From contig JAJYGO010000314.1 in the NCBI GenBank assembly GCA_021785115.1, forward strand, positions 6,242 through 12,389: 6,148 bases of DNA. Reading direction: 5' to 3'. Shown here piece by piece: positions 5,035 through 6,148 of this stretch (positions are counted from its first letter, which is position 1; each line of letters begins with the position of its first letter). A program made the translations under genes and the position numbers. Origin of the DNA: Chloroflexota bacterium. GTDB taxonomy: Bacteria > Chloroflexota > Limnocylindria > Limnocylindrales > CSP1-4. The notes under the pieces were generated by a model. That model searched no databases, was not told the origin of the DNA, and saw only the letters and a program-made list of their open reading frames with translations.

Positions 5035-6006
5035 ATGGACAGCGTGCGCGAAGAGCGCCTGGTGCGTCCGGACGGCCGGGTCGTCGCCTGGACGGAGCAT
5101 GGGGCCCCCGGGGGACTGCCCCTGCTGCGCCTGCCCGGGACGCCGGGGTCGCGCTACTCGTTCCCGGCGGATCGGCGTCCCTGGGTCGAGCGCGGTCTCT
5201 GCGTGATCGTCGTGGAGCGCCCCGGGTTCGGCGCCTCGACGCGGCTGCCCGGTCGGGGGTTCGCCGAGCACGCGGATGACCTCGCTGCGGTCCTCGACCA
5301 CGTCGGCATCGATCGCGTCCCTGCCTATGGCGGCAGCGGCGCAGCTCCCCACCTGCTCGGGTTCGCGGCGCGTCACCCGGACCGGTTCTCGGCCGGGACC
5401 ATCGTGGACGGTGCGGCCCCCATGACCGAGGAGGAAGTCCGGGGTGAGATCGAGGCGAACGCGATGGGCGACCTGCTGGCGCGATCGGGGGAGGTCGACG
5501 CACTGCGAGACCTCCTGGCACGCGCACGCGATGACGTCCTGGCGGACCCGGTGGCCGGCTTCCGTGAACTGATGACGGACGCGCCGGCGGCGGACCAGGA
5601 GGTCATGGCGGAGCACGCATGGCAGGCAGGGTTCATGCGCGGCCTCGTGGAGGCGTTGACTCCCGGCGTGGACGGCTGGATGGACGAGGTCCTGGCCATC
5701 AACGGGAACTGGGGAGACATCGATCTCGATGCGGTGGGCGGCAGTGTCACCTGGTGGCACAGCGTCGACGACCGCAACTGCCCCATCTCCGCCGCGCGGC
5801 GCCTGGTCGCGCGTCTGCCCCGCGCGAGGTTCGTCACCTGGGAAAGCGCCGGGCACCTGGCGGCGGCCGCGCACGAGGCGGAGATCCTGGACGAGTTGCT
5901 GGCGCGCGCCGGGTCCGCTTCCGGGACGCGGGCCGGCAGCCCGGCCGCCCTTCCGTCCGGAGCGCCCATGAGCACGCGGCCCGGTTCCGCGATCGCGGCC
6001 CGCTGA
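5035..6006 (+). CDS. Alpha/beta-hydrolase fold protein, 323 aa, leaderless
   Basis: Cytoplasmic alpha/beta-hydrolase; the substrate cannot be predicted. An N-terminal strand pair (VREERLVRPDGRVVAWTEHG, 4-23) leads to the oxyanion loop LRLPGTPGSR (31-40), in which the usual His of HGTPGSR is replaced. ERPGFGAST (61-69) is the family's DRPGxGxS motif. The nucleophile elbow is YGGSGAAPH (98-106) with Ser101; Ala103 replaces the usual last Gly of GxSxG. A lid or cap of about 130-215 follows. The acid is Asp246 in WHSVDDRNCPI (241-251, Ser for the usual Gly) and the base is His274 in ESAGHLA (270-276). The triad is therefore complete. Residues 292-323 are a low-complexity Ser/Gly/Ala/Pro tail. The start is fixed by TATCCT eight bases upstream. 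It stands alone, with tandem repeats directly after its stop. Confidence 0.85.
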   Translation: MDSVREERLVRPDGRVVAWTEHGAPGGLPLLRLPGTPGSRYSFPADRRPWVERGLCVIVVERPGFGASTRLPGRGFAEHADDLAAVLDHVGIDRVPAYGGSGAAPHLLGFAARHPDRFSAGTIVDGAAPMTEEEVRGEIEANAMGDLLARSGEVDALRDLLARARDDVLADPVAGFRELMTDAPAADQEVMAEHAWQAGFMRGLVEALTPGVDGWMDEVLAINGNWGDIDLDAVGGSVTWWHSVDDRNCPISAARRLVARLPRARFVTWESAGHLAAAAHEAEILDELLARAGSASGTRAGSPAALPSGAPMSTRPGSAIAAR

Positions 6007-6008
6007 GG

Positions 6009-6053
6009 CGCGGCCGCACCTTCCGCGGCCGCACTCGCCGCGGCCTCACCCAG
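6009..6053. repeat. Three imperfect 15-bp tandem repeats after the hydrolase stop
   Basis: Units begin at 6009, 6024 and 6039 at exact 15-bp spacing. Each starts CGCGGCC(G/T)CAC and ends in four variable bases. The first starts two bases after the TGA at 6004-6006. Fifteen bp is five codons, so the array may have arisen by slippage in a former coding tail, or may form alternative hairpins through the shared CGCGGCCG core. The remaining bases, 6054-6148, hold nothing I can identify. Confidence 0.5.
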
Positions 6054-6148
6054 GCATCGCAGCCGCCCCGGTGCCGACACGCCCACGACCCGGCTGACGC
6101 GGCCGGGCAGCCCTCGGGCGCCTCGCAGGGGCGGGCGCGCCGACGGCA

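Noticed and set aside
5020..5874. Minus-strand open frame of 284 codons opposite the alpha/beta-hydrolase
   Set aside because: No recognisable motif and a composition typical of an antisense shadow; the plus-strand gene has a complete catalytic triad and promoter.
6132..6141. CGGGCGCGCC identical to the tRNA 3' end, as a possible att-like direct repeat
   Set aside because: Only 10 bases of pure G/C match, the next base differs, and no integrase or T-arm sequence is present; chance is likely.

Overview
This is a very GC-rich bacterial chromosomal window with strong G/C bias at third codon positions, -10 boxes of the TANNNT kind, and at least two genes that look leaderless. These traits fit a high-GC soil-type bacterium, such as a Chloroflexota lineage or an actinobacterium. 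Nothing in the window fixes the phylum, so this is an inference from composition and style. I see no transposase, phage gene, CRISPR array or rRNA.

Layout. Positions 1-201 hold no convincing gene. They carry three tandem 12-bp units with a GTGGACA core that resemble high-GC DnaA boxes. A 118-aa protein of unknown function follows (202-558). The gap after it has a perfect 14-bp hairpin with a GGAA tetraloop, a 14-bp palindrome, and an inverted repeat directly upstream of a TATACT -10 box. That promoter drives an apparently leaderless 75-aa helical protein (758-985). 39 bp later comes a 494-aa multi-pass GT-C/PMT-like glycosyltransferase (1025-2509), probably in the same transcript. Converging on it, and overlapping it by 16 bp, is a minus-strand solitary DNA methyltransferase (2494-4095) with DPFSGRGTT and SPPY motifs.

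The methyltransferase promoter is divergent from that of a complete tRNA-Arg(UCU) gene (4223-4299, CCA encoded). Beyond the tRNA is a minus-strand C-terminal remnant of an amidohydrolase (4371-4856), lacking the N-terminal two thirds of the family. Next is a second apparently leaderless gene, for an alpha/beta-hydrolase (5035-6006), followed by three imperfect 15-bp tandem repeats. The last ~95 bases show no gene.

How the parts relate. The 75-aa protein and the glycosyltransferase are the only likely operon. The methyltransferase has no restriction partner in view and looks solitary. The most notable pattern is non-coding: at three promoters (75-aa gene, methyltransferase, tRNA) a perfect inverted repeat directly abuts the -10 hexamer where a spacer or -35 box would be expected. 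I did not find a convincing complete new multi-gene system here. The promoter architecture, the tandem GTGGACA array and the truncated amidohydrolase beside the tRNA are the best leads.
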